A stretch of 64,000 bases of DNA, from assembly GCF_028769735.1 (NCBI RefSeq), contig NC_088194.1, positions 1,496,319 to 1,560,318 of the forward strand, in the 5' to 3' direction. The translations under genes and the position numbers were made by a program. The notes beneath the pieces are model-generated. The model made no database searches, was not told the origin of the DNA, and worked only from the letters and a program-made list of their open reading frames with translations. This document shows positions 1-8,674 of the stretch, one piece after another. Each line of letters begins with the position of its first letter. Within the stretch, counting starts at the first letter, position 1. The DNA is from Zonotrichia leucophrys gambelii. Its lineage: Eukaryota; Chordata; Aves; Passeriformes; Passerellidae.

Positions 1-16
1 CTCTGGGTGGTCACAG

Positions 17-56
17 CCTTATTTGGGCTCCCCAGGACAGCTGGGGTGTTATAAAA
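17..56. promoter_or_regulatory. CArG box, E-box and TATA-like cluster at left edge
   Basis: A perfect CArG box (CCTTATTTGG, 17-26), an E-box (CAGCTG, about 39-44) and a TATA-like TATAAAAAG (from about 51) lie within 45 bp. This spacing resembles muscle promoters. Conserved gene order places TPM3, a muscle tropomyosin gene, immediately to the left, so an SRF-controlled element is plausible. No exon is recognisable on either strand here, so the direction of transcription is unknown. Confidence 0.35.
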
Positions 57-1059
57 AGCAGCAGCAGGTCTGTGACAGGGGGTCCTGCATTGTTCCAGGT
101 GCCCCCTCCCCCTGTGCAACGGGACACCCTGGCTGGTGCCCCGAGTGCTTCCTCAGGATGTTGAACTGGGTCCGTGCAGCACTGGCATGAAGTCCTCATC
201 CCCCATTTGCCTCCTCCTTGGGATGTTTTGGTGGCCCTGGGCTGACATTTACCCCTGCCTGGGGGCGGCATAGAAAAGGGCAAGATCATCCTGGCACTAT
301 TTTGGGAGCAGGGGCTTGGCTGAGGGTGTTTGGCTCTGCAGGGAGCAGCAGGGGAAACTGCCCCCAGAGCTCAGGGGGAGCCTGCTGAGCCCCAAGCCCA
401 GCTCCAGCTGTGTGGTGCTTGGTGCTGAGGGAGAGGATGCTGCTGGCAGCTGGAGGAGCAGATTCCCCAGGCGCAGGGAGGAATTCTCAGGGCAAGTGGT
501 GGCTCTTCATCCACAGCTGAGGGATTTGCAGCCTCCTTGTGCCAGCCCACAGGTCCCACTGGCCCCATAAATCAGGTTAGGATCTCCCATGGAAGAGACC
601 TGCTGCTCCCACCCAGGGACAGATGTTGAGGGCTAAAGGGGTCAGCACCCAGGGACCTGGGGACAGAGAGCTGGTGGCAGCTCTGGGTACCCTGGGCAGG
701 GCACTGGAGGGGACAGTGCCTACCCAGGGTCCCGAGCAGCGGCTGCACCTCCATAAATAACACCCCCATGCCAGGGCAGTGGAGGCAGAGCTGGGCACAG
801 GGCCACGGGCCTTTGTATTGTCATCATCCCTGGCGTGAGCGGGGGGACAGGTGGCAAGCGCTGACCCCGCTGCCATCCCAAACCTCCGCCAACCCCCAGG
901 ATGGCTCTGGGCTCCCCCTCTCAATCCCATGGAGATGGGCAGACAGGTTTTATTGTGGCAGTGGGGAGTAGCAGAGGGTGCAGGACAGGGTGCAGAGGGT
1001 CCCCCTGCCTGAGACACGGCACAGGCAGCATCTGGCCAAGTCGGTGCTGGGCATCCCTG
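57..1059. other. intergenic, no gene seen
   Basis: I find no recognisable exon on either strand. In particular no tropomyosin coding sequence appears, although TPM3 is expected on this side by synteny. The sequence is moderately GC-rich without obvious interspersed repeats. Confidence 0.5.
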
Positions 1060-1132
1060 GCGCTGTAAGAATATGTTTGATATTTAGTTGGTTTTCCAAT
1101 AAAACAACCTAATATCAAACATATCAGACAGA
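1060..1132 (-). ncRNA. MIR190B: miR-190b precursor hairpin
   Basis: On the minus strand a near-perfect hairpin of about 70 nt carries TGATATGTTTGATATTAGGT at 1107-1126 on the 5' arm (mature 5p about 1105-1126, seed GATATGT). The complementary 3' arm is at about 1067-1088. The 5p arm matches the miR-190 family and differs from the human miR-190b I recall by one base near position 17 (A for G). Human MIR190B lies between TPM3 and CFAP141 on the same strand as both, which is the arrangement here. miR-190 family members are conserved post-transcriptional repressors. The transcription unit is not annotated by anything in the window; see the candidate promoter near 1.65 kb. Confidence 0.93.
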
Positions 1133-1208
1133 GACAGGGGCAGACGGAGGTGGGAGGACCAGGAGCTCAGCGGCCTGTAAGAGAAAAAGAAGAATATGCT
1201 GAGAGCTG

Positions 1209-1402
1209 GGGTGGGAGTGGTACCCAGGTATAACCCCCAAGGCACTGCAGAGGCAGCACCCATCCTCACCTCAGTGCCTGGAGCCTGCTGGGCACCTGTG
1301 CTGGTACTGGTACCCAGGATAACCCCAAAGGCACTGCAGAGGCAGCACCCAGCCTCACCTCAGTGTCTGGAGCCTGCTGGGCAGCTGTGCTGGTACTGGG
1401 CT
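1209..1402. repeat. about 90-bp tandem duplication
   Basis: Two direct copies of an approximately 89-90 bp unit lie head to tail, with GGCACTGCAGAGGCAGCACC at 1241 and again at 1330. They differ by a few substitutions. They lie between the miR-190b hairpin and its candidate promoter. Confidence 0.8.
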
Positions 1403-1586
1403 GTTCGGGATGCAGTGCTGGAGCAGGAGGCGTCCTGTGGCCAGGATGAAGCTGGAGCAGGGCAGTGCAGGCTTGGTCTCCTGGCATGGCACATCAGGGC
1501 ACACCATGACATGCACTGGCATGGAGCAGCATGCCATGGCAGGCAGGGCTGAGGCCAAAGGGACCCCACATCCATCACCATCTTAC

Positions 1587-1730
1587 CTGGGCTGGCTTGG
1601 GGGACTCTGCTGCGCTCTGGCTCGGGGGTCGCCTGGCCGCGTTTATAACCGCGCTCGGCTGCACCGAGCAGGGGGACGTGGCCAGCAACAGCCCTGGCCC
1701 CGCACACGTGGCCTCGTTCCCATTAATTAC
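1587..1730 (-). promoter_or_regulatory. candidate TATA promoter and first exon upstream of miR-190b
   Basis: On the minus strand a TATAAAC box (1641-1647) is followed about 30 nt downstream by a short GC-rich stretch that ends at 1587 in a strong splice donor (CCCAG, then GTAAGA). Upstream of the TATA box are a CACGTG E-box (1705-1710) and a homeodomain-type TTAATTA (1723-1729). The layout suits a noncoding first exon of roughly 30 nt feeding a primary transcript that includes miR-190b about 0.5 kb downstream. It could instead be an upstream exon of TPM3. No transcript evidence is available. Confidence 0.4.
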
Positions 1731-3068
1731 CACCCATTGACGTCCCCCTGCCCCCCGCACGGACCCCCGCGCCCTTGCTGCCGGTCGATGCGGTCGATGG
1801 CCCCGCGCCGCCTGCTCCTGCCCCTGGTGACACTCCCTGTCATTAGCAGGGCTGTCAATACCGGGGGCCAGCCCTGGCCTGTGGGGCCTGTGCCACCAAG
1901 GGGCTGCTGCACATGACCCTGCACAAGGACGAGCCCTGTTGACGTGGGGGAGTTGTGCCTCACATCCTCTTGCTTTGGGGAGCTGCTGGACTCACAGGGG
2001 TGTCTCTTCCAAGGGGCTGCCTGTCACCTTGCTGCATCCATGTTGAGGATGTGGCTCCAGCCACGCTGGGTGACTGAGGCAGGACCCCAATCCACACTGA
2101 GGCAGCTGCTGGGACCAGGATGATGGTGCCCAGTGACAAGGGCACATGGGATGTCATGGATGGCCTTCCCACACCACAGCAGTGCTTTGCTGCAGTGGGA
2201 CACATCAGCCTCGGGAATGGCACTGGGAGCTTTGAGGGACCAATGGGACAGGACACGGGGCAGCCAGAAACCTGAGCGCTTTGTAGGACCAATGGGACAG
2301 GACATGGGGCAGACAGAAACCTGAGTGCCATGGGAAAGACAGGCACACAGCCCAGCCTCGGGGGTCAGGGGCTTCAGCCACGATGAGGGGGCAGTGGGGA
2401 CGGCAGGGACACACGTGGCAGCAGCAGTGCCAGAGCCGGGGGCGTGTGTGGCGCTGGGTGATGTGATGCAGCCCGACAGCCGAGCTAATGAAGGGCTGTG
2501 GGGAGGGGTGCTGGCCCAGCAGCCGCCAGCCCTGTCAATAAACAGAGCCAGAGCAGGCACTGATGGGCCCCGGGGCTGGGAGACACCAAGGTCAGGCACA
2601 GAAGGGATGGGAGGTGGGGGACAGGGCCCTCCCAGCTGGGGAGCACGCAGGGATCTTGGGGTGCCTGGATGGGACAGGGAGCATTGCACCCAGCCCAGGC
2701 AGGTTCCTCTCCCTGCTGCTGCAGGGCTGTGCCACACTGCCAGGAGCACTGCACGGTGCAGCAGGACTGTGCTGGGACAGGGACCCGTGTGGAGCACCCA
2801 GCCTGGTGAGGCATGCTGGCCGTGCTGCCATCTCCTGGCACAGCCATGGGCGAGATGGAGTGTGTAGGATCCAGGGCAGCCAGGCTTGCAGGCGACACGT
2901 CTGGATCCCAGCCACAGGAATTGTGCTGGGCTGTGTCTTCCCCCCACTGCTGCCCTGGGCTGTCCCATGCCTCACATGCAGCAGACACAGCCTGTCTTGC
3001 TCAACATGTTTTATTCTCAGTCAGGAGCTGGGAGATGCCAGGCCAGTGCCACACACTGGGCTGAGCAC
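1731..3068. other. intergenic between miR-190b promoter and CFAP141
   Basis: No convincing exon was found. There is a two-copy 45-bp tandem at about 2238-2330, each copy containing ACCAATGGGACAGGAC, that is, a CCAAT box. Short TAAT-rich islands near 1.84 and 2.48 kb look like possible conserved noncoding elements but cannot be confirmed from one genome. Confidence 0.4.
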
Positions 3069-3831
3069 TCAGAGCCGCTCCACATGGAAGGCTTTTCCCT
3101 GCTGGCACAGCTCCTGCTTGTGCTGTAGGTGCTCATCCAGGACGAGCTGGCACAGGGCATCTCGGCGTATCTGCCAGGCACAGGGGCAGTGCTGAACCCC
3201 CAGTGGCTCATCAGTGCTGGGAGATGTTCCCCAGGACAAGGGGGGCACCACCCCTGGCAGCAGAGGGCTGGGGGACCCCAGCTGTACCCAACAATGCCCA
3301 GCCTCACCACTGCCTGCTCCCTGTCTGCAAGGTGCAGCTCCAGCTCCACACACTTCCTCAGCCTTGACTCCGCGATCCACTGCAGCACCCCGAGGGACGA
3401 TGCCCAGCACTGTGGGTTCTCCCTGGCCCCCTGCCCGCTATTGAGACACAGGGTGGGCAGGTCAGGGATGCAGAAATGTCCCCCCCAGCCTGCCCTGTGC
3501 TCCTCATTGCTCACAGATCCCCAGCAGTGCAGGGGATTGAGCCCCTGGGGTGCTCTGCCAGCTCTACCTCCTCAGGAACCCTGCTCCAGAATTCCCATTC
3601 ACCCGGACCTGCAAACAAAGAGCAACAATCGTGTGGCCTGGGGTTTAACCTGCACCAGGGCACACTGCAGCCCACAGCCTCCCAGGACAGCCTCCATTTT
3701 CCCAGCCCCTGCCCTGTCTGACCTCCTCCTGCCGCAGTGAGGAGCTCTGGCTGCTCGGTGCTGCCATGGCCGGCGCCACAGGGCCCCTGCAACGGCCGGG
3801 AGTTGATGGAACACCTGGGCAGTAACGGCAC
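3069..3831 (-). CDS. CFAP141: cilia- and flagella-associated protein 141 (5' exon uncertain)
   Basis: This is the orthologue of human C1orf189, a small protein (about 100 aa) of the lumen of ciliary doublet microtubules. The last exon (3069-3170) encodes QELCQQGKAFHVERL and a stop, closely matching the human C-terminus (QELNQMGKAFYVERF). The exon at 3308-3409 encodes WIAESRLRKCVELELHLADR and joins it in phase 0. A third exon (3568-3608, PGEWEFWSRVPEE) keeps frame and aligns less strongly. The first exon is unresolved: an ATG at 3829-3831 with a donor after 3723 fits the phase but does not resemble the human N-terminus, and an in-exon ATG at 3765-3767 does not fit the phase. Its position between MIR190B and C1orf43, all on the minus strand, matches human. 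Confidence 0.8.
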
Positions 3832-3973
3832 CCTGGTTACTGTAACAGCCTCCCAGTTACTGTAATGGTGCCATGCTGGTTGCCATCACTGCGTGCCACT
3901 TACTGCCAGGGCATCTCAGTCACCACAGCAGCAATGGCAGCATCCTGCCTACCATTAATGGCATCCTGGTTAT

Positions 3974-4525
3974 TTCATAGCAGCTTACACAATGATGAGG
4001 TTGGAAGAGACCTCTAAAATCATCACCTTAACAGCTCACCTAGACTATAGCACCAAGTGCCATGTCCAGTCTTTTTATAAACGCATCCAGAGATGGTGAT
4101 TCTACCACCTCCCTGGCAAGAGCATTCCAGTACTTTATTATTCTTTTGGTGAAAAATTTCTTCCTAATATCCAACCTATACCTTCCCTGATGTAGCCTGA
4201 GACTGTGTCCTCTGGTTCTGTCAGAGACCAACCCCCACCTGTCTACAACCTCCCTTCATGAAGCTGTAGAGAGCAATAAGGTCACCTCCAAGCTTCTTCT
4301 TCTCCAGGCTAAACAATCCCATTTCCTTCAAACGTTCCTCACAGGGTTTGTGTTCCCAGCCCCTCACGCATCTCAACATCCTTCCTAAACTGAGGAGCCC
4401 AGAACTGGACACAGCACTCAAGATTTGACCTCACCAGCACCAAGTACAGGGGCAGAATGACCTCCCTGCTCCTGCTGGCCACACCATTCCTAACACAGGC
4501 CAGGATGCCAGGATTCAGGAGGGGA
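3974..4525 (-). mobile_element. CR1 LINE 3' fragment, minus orientation
   Basis: The hallmark CR1 3' end is read in reverse (GGTTGGAAGAGACCTC at about 3999, then the conserved tail region). The minus strand keeps an open stretch at 4040-4231 matching the C-terminus of CR1 reverse transcriptase (RRLDIRKKFF-like block and REVVESPSLDAF). The copy is 5'-truncated. It lies just past the C1orf43 3' UTR and is not a host gene. Confidence 0.9.
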
Positions 4526-4580
4526 GGGGCCCTGCAGTCAGAGGCCAGTGGCACACATCCTACTTGAGTTAAACTGTCAT

Positions 4581-5430
4581 TTTATTAAACAGTAATTAAA
4601 AAGTGCCGAGGTCTGCACCCTCCACTCTGTGCTGCCCACGCCACAGGGTCGGGTGAGCTGCTGCCAGCGCTGCCCTCAGCCTGGCAGGACGCAGACTCAA
4701 CGTGGGGGCCACGAGCTGTCAGCCCCAGGAGCTCGGCAGACGCTGGCATGCGAGGCGCTGGTGAGAGTGGGAGCAAACACCCCCTTGGCAGAACAGATGG
4801 GACATTGAACACCGCTCTGTCCCCTCCAGACGTCCCCAAATGCCCTCTGGGTGCAGGAGAACGAGTAGAAACCTCAGCCCAAAGCGGTGGTGCAGCCGTG
4901 GTGCTAAGAACAGGCACCAAACTATTTCTACCCCATCCAGGAGCACAGGCAGGCTGGGCACAAAGGGCTGGCAGCAGGAACGACGACGTCATGGGGAAAA
5001 GTGTTCACCCTTCAGAAAAAACAGACAAGTGGCTCCAGTGCCCAAGACCCTCACGGACAGGACGGACAAACAGCTCCCGCCAGCTGCCGCAGGGAAGGAC
5101 GGGCGCAGGGGAGCGCTGGCTGGGATCCACGTCTTTATAAATAAGCTCAAGCTCATGAGTTTATTCACAGGGTCCAGGACAATGCAGGACTCAAAGGCTG
5201 GAGAGTCACAAGCCTGTGGCAGAGAAGGCCGTGGGGCTGATCCCCATGGGCTCAGCAGCTCCAGAACGGGCTCCTGGTGAGGGCCAAGCTCCAGCAGTTG
5301 GAATGGAGCCCTCCTCGAGTGATGACCTCCAGAGTGGGCTGAGGGGGAGATCTGAGAGTGCAGCTGGTTCCTCTCAGTGCTGCCTGCACTGCAGCCCAGA
5401 CCCCCCCAGCAAACCCAGCCCCCTGCACGC
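4581..5430 (-). other. C1orf43: C1orf43 3' UTR
   Basis: This is noncoding sequence downstream of the C1orf43 stop. Minus-strand AATAAA hexamers occur at 5160-5165 and at 4581-4586, so alternative polyadenylation giving UTRs of about 0.3 and 0.85 kb is possible. The distal site lies about 55 bp before a CR1 fragment. No other coding sequence was seen. Confidence 0.6.
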
Positions 5431-8400
5431 TCACAGGGTGCTCTCCAGTGTGTTGTAGTTGTCCTTGAAACTCTTCAGCTCCAGGAAGTGTTTGGCACGT
5501 TTGCTCTTCTGGCTGGAAGGAAGGTAGGTGACCTGGATGGTGGTGGGGCTGGAGGCTTCAGGGGACAGCGTGAGGTCCTTCACTGCTGACTGGTGCTGCC
5601 TCTGGCTGCTGCCACCCCGGGCCTTGGTGCTGTGGGCAGAGAAGAGGCACCATCACTGCTCAGCTGCTCAGCCTGTGTGTCTGTCTGTCTGTCTGTCCAA
5701 CACGAAGCAAATCTGCTTTTGTGATGACAGTGTCACAGACATCTTCTCACGAAAAATCCTTTCCTTAGGATTTTTCCTCCTGAGAAGCTGAGAGGCCTCA
5801 GGAACAAAATGTAAACAATGGTTATCTGCTGCTGTGGAATGCAACAGGTGGATTTGTGATTGGTCTGATGTGGTTGTTTCTAATTAATGGCCAATTACAG
5901 CCCAGCTACCTCGGACTCTCTGTCCAAGCCACAAACCTTTGTTATCATTCCTTTCTATTCTATTCTTAGCCAGCCTTCTGATAAGAACCTTTTCTTCTAT
6001 TCTTTTAGTATAGTTTTAATGTAATATATATCATAAAATAATAAATCAAGCCTCCTGAAACATGGAGTCAGATCCCTGCCTCTTCCCTCATCCAAGAACC
6101 CCTGTGAACACCGTCACAATGACAGCCCTCACTGAGGTCTTGGCATCTAAAGCTGCTGGTTCTGTGCAAGTCCCTGACTCAAGGTGTCAAGACAAGCAGG
6201 AATGGTGACTGTGACCATGGAACAAACCCACAAATGAAATAACAGATGGGCTGCAAGGAAGGAGTGAACCCAGAGGAACAGATGGGGACAGACAGGCCCT
6301 GTCTCAGATGACACCTGTGCCCTAAACCCATCTCTGTCCACACCTTCCCACGAGCTGCAGGGGCCCAGGAACTCACCACTGCATCTGGTCAGCAGCACTT
6401 ACATGTTTGCCAGTTCATTCAGAGCCTCCTCATACTTCAGATATTCCGTTTTCCCAAAGACCTGGACACAGACAGAAAACACCACTGAACATGGAGCTGC
6501 AGTGGGGGTGTGAGCTCAGTCCCAGCAGCAGGGCAGGGCACAGGAATGCCCTGTGGGCACAGCAGTGCCCCCCAGCACTCACCCCAGTGCCATAGCGGGC
6601 GCTCTCGTAGCCGTCCAGCAGGGTGTCGATCAAGGCTTTGCGGATGCCCTTGAAGGAGGAGCTGGAATTCCTCAGCTCCAGCAGGTAGGCACAGAAATTC
6701 TTCCCTATTAAAGACTTTGGGTACCGAGCCTCTGCTTGGAAGGGGATTTCTGGAAAAAGGCACACGTAAAAATGTTTGTGCTCATCCCTCAGGTCAGGAA
6801 GCACTGCCTGGATAAATTCCCATCCATGCCCCAAGCCCCAGCACATCCAACCCTAAAGCCACCAGTGGGAGGCTGCTCTCTGTGGGCTGTGAGAATGGCC
6901 CTAGGTTTGAAGGAATAGAGGAGAAAATGCCAGAAGTAATTTCCTTCCCATTACTTTTCAATCTGAGCAGTTCAGCAGTGGCACAGTGGCATCTCTATGT
7001 GCTTTCACACCAGTGAGTGTGAAGGAACTTGCCTTTCCCCATCAGGGCTGAGTAACCTGCATTGAAAGGCAGGTGTGTGTCAGCTGGGGTTCCTTTCTGT
7101 CAGAGCAATGTGGTTTTTGTGTCTCTGGCCCTAAAGATTCATTTCTCAGTGATTCACTGATTGGTTTGTGTGCTGCTGCCTATGCCATGGTTTTGAGGGC
7201 CTTTTTTCTGTTTGTTGTTGTGGAGTTGGGCTTGGCTGCTGTTTCTCAGGCAAGCTGAGAACGGCCTGAGCAGCGCCGAGAAGAAGAGTGCTTGCTTAGG
7301 AGGAACCTTCCTGCATGCAGGGTGTCACTCCTTTTGTGACAAAGGCAGCAGAGAAGTGGGAGAAGTGACTTCTCCTCCCCAGTGAGCACCTGGCACCCTC
7401 ATTCAGGGTCCATCTGCTCCCTCACCTGATGTCCTGATTGCATCCAGTGCCTTCATCCTGTACAGGTAGTTATAGCAGCCTGGAAAAGGGAAAGCACAAA
7501 ATGAGATCTCTGCAAACCTTGGAGGGAAGTGGGGAAAGGGAAAACAGGAGAAGAGACAGCATCTCATGTGGCAGGACAGCAAGAGGAGCAGTCAGAGGCA
7601 TGGCTTGGCCCCAGGGAGCAGTGCAGGACAGAGCTTTGGCACAGTACCTGGTGTCTCCAGCTGCAGGAGCCGCCCATCATCCTCTGCCAGCAGCCGTGGC
7701 TCGTACTTGATGTCCTGCACCCTGGACAGTCGAATGTCAATCTCTTCCTTTAAATCCTGCACAGCAGCAAAACAACATTTACAGACCACTCCCTTTGTTT
7801 GTGGAATCAAAGGGACAAGAACAGCCCTAGATAAACCCTCCCCACTGCCTCTCACCACTCTGAGGCAGCAGCTCCTGCACGTCCCTCCAGGCACGGATGG
7901 GTGCAGGGAATGCAGAATACCCACCTTGGGTGCGTGCTGCCCCACAGGCACGTGGGGACCGCGGCGGGACTTCATGGCGAAGCGCATGATCTGGCGTTTC
8001 ACGAAGATGAAGAGCAGCACAAAGACCTGCGGAGCGCCAGCGGGGCGGGGGTCAGGGGTGCGCTGTGGGGGAGGTCTGACAGCCAGCCCGTGCCCACCCT
8101 CCGCCCCCGGCGAGCACAGAGCTCCCAGTTCAGCCCTCTGGGACACCCAGGTCACCCCACGCCCTCCCCATCTCCACAGAGCTGCCCCTCACGTCCCCTC
8201 CCCACCCCACCGACCCCATGAGAGCCCCGAGCCCGACTCCGAGGGGCTCCCCACAGGTAGCCCGGGCCGCGTCTCACGGCAGCCGTTTCGCCCCCTCAGG
8301 CCCGGGCCCACGGCAGCTCCACGGACAAGCCAGGATCAGCCTCGCGGGGGCTCCACGGGCTCCAGCCCGTCCCGCCCCGTCCCGCCGGCGCTCACCAGGC

Positions 8401-8464
8401 TGCCGTAAGCCATGACCAGCACCACGTTGACCCCCGAGAGCCAATTGCTGCCGGCGCCCGCCAT
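5431..8464 (-). CDS. C1orf43: C1orf43 (NICE-3) membrane protein
   Basis: Seven coding exons: 8396-8464, 7925-8026, 7648-7756, 7426-7479, 6583-6749, 6403-6461, 5431-5629. All junctions are GT-AG and in frame, giving 252 aa against 253 in human. The N-terminus (MAGAGSNWLSG) leads into one membrane helix at about residues 12-32, followed by the basic segment VKRQIMRFAMKSRRG. The rest is a conserved cytoplasmic region (IDIRLSRVQDIKYEP, KALIDTLLDGYESARYGTG) ending KSFKDNYNTLESTL. The human protein is a Golgi/mitochondria-associated single-pass protein implicated in phagocytosis. The start codon matches the human N-terminus. Intron 4 holds a 0.47-kb repeat shared with UBAP2L intron 4. Intron 6 holds an antisense solo LTR. 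Confidence 0.97.
5724..6125 (+). mobile_element. solo LTR of an endogenous retrovirus, with target-site duplication
   Basis: A 388-bp element runs from TGTCACAG at 5731 to CGTCACA at 6118 and is flanked on both sides by ATGACAG (5724-5730 and 6119-6125). It has TG...CA ends and an internal AATAAA in plus orientation. I recognise it as a common passerine LTR type; the exact subfamily would need a repeat library. No internal retroviral genes are present. It sits antisense in C1orf43 intron 6. Confidence 0.88.
6868..7346 (+). repeat. 0.47-kb repeat, copy A (in C1orf43 intron 4)
   Basis: This stretch is about 98% identical by eye to 14338-14818 in the same orientation. Homology begins at CTGCTCTCTGTGGGCTGTG and ends at GACAAAGGCAGCAGAGA. 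Differences are a handful of substitutions near 6958-6966, a 2-nt CA indel near 6981 and two further single changes. It contains several small inverted repeats (for example AAGTAAT/ATTACTT and TTCTCAG/CTGAGAA). It resembles no CR1 or LTR here. It is antisense to its host gene C1orf43. Confidence 0.9.
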
Positions 8465-8674
8465 GCCCGGCCCGGCCCGGGGCCGCACAACATGGCGGCC
8501 ACAAAGCCGCCCTGCGCGCCCACCACGTGACCGGAGGAACTGCGGCTCACGTGACCCGTACGGGGCCTCCGCAGCGGCCCCGCGTCCGTCACGTGCTCGG
8601 CGCGGGCGGCCCCGCCCCGCGCGGTCACGTGCCGGGGGCGGGGCCGGGGGAGTTGTCAGTGCGGGCGGACCCAG
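8465..8674. promoter_or_regulatory. bidirectional C1orf43/UBAP2L promoter with four E-boxes
   Basis: The C1orf43 start codon lies at 8464 (minus strand) and the probable UBAP2L first-exon donor at 8674/8675, so both transcripts start from this short CpG-dense interval. Four CACGTG hexamers occur within 108 bp, at 8524-8529, 8548-8553, 8590-8595 and 8626-8631. Three are TCACGTG and one is TCACGTGAC, close to the consensus bound by USF, MYC/MAX and TFEB-family factors. No TATA box is seen. Confidence 0.75.
8600..8674 (+). other. UBAP2L: probable UBAP2L noncoding first exon
   Basis: A consensus donor (CCAG, then GTAAAG) ends at 8674 about 210 bp from the C1orf43 start codon. A second candidate donor follows CAG at 8911-8913 (GTGAGG). 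Either could join the coding exon that begins at 12325. The transcription start is not determinable from sequence alone. Confidence 0.45.

Noticed and set aside
1..3000. Tropomyosin (TPM3) exons
   Set aside because: TPM3 is expected by synteny and searched for by its coiled-coil repeat, but none of its conserved peptide blocks occurs in any frame here.
4040..4231. Open minus-strand frame resembling a protein C-terminus
   Set aside because: It is the end of CR1 reverse transcriptase in a truncated LINE copy, not a host gene.
7073..7258. Identical 61-codon frames at 7073 and 14538
   Set aside because: They look like a duplicated gene but are part of the 0.47-kb intronic repeat. There is no conserved family, no splice context, and one copy is antisense to its host.
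6868..7346. H/ACA snoRNA within the 0.47-kb repeat
   Set aside because: Several stem-loops and ANANNA-like boxes exist, but I could not place a consistent two-hairpin structure with an ACA three bases from an end, so I annotate it only as a repeat.
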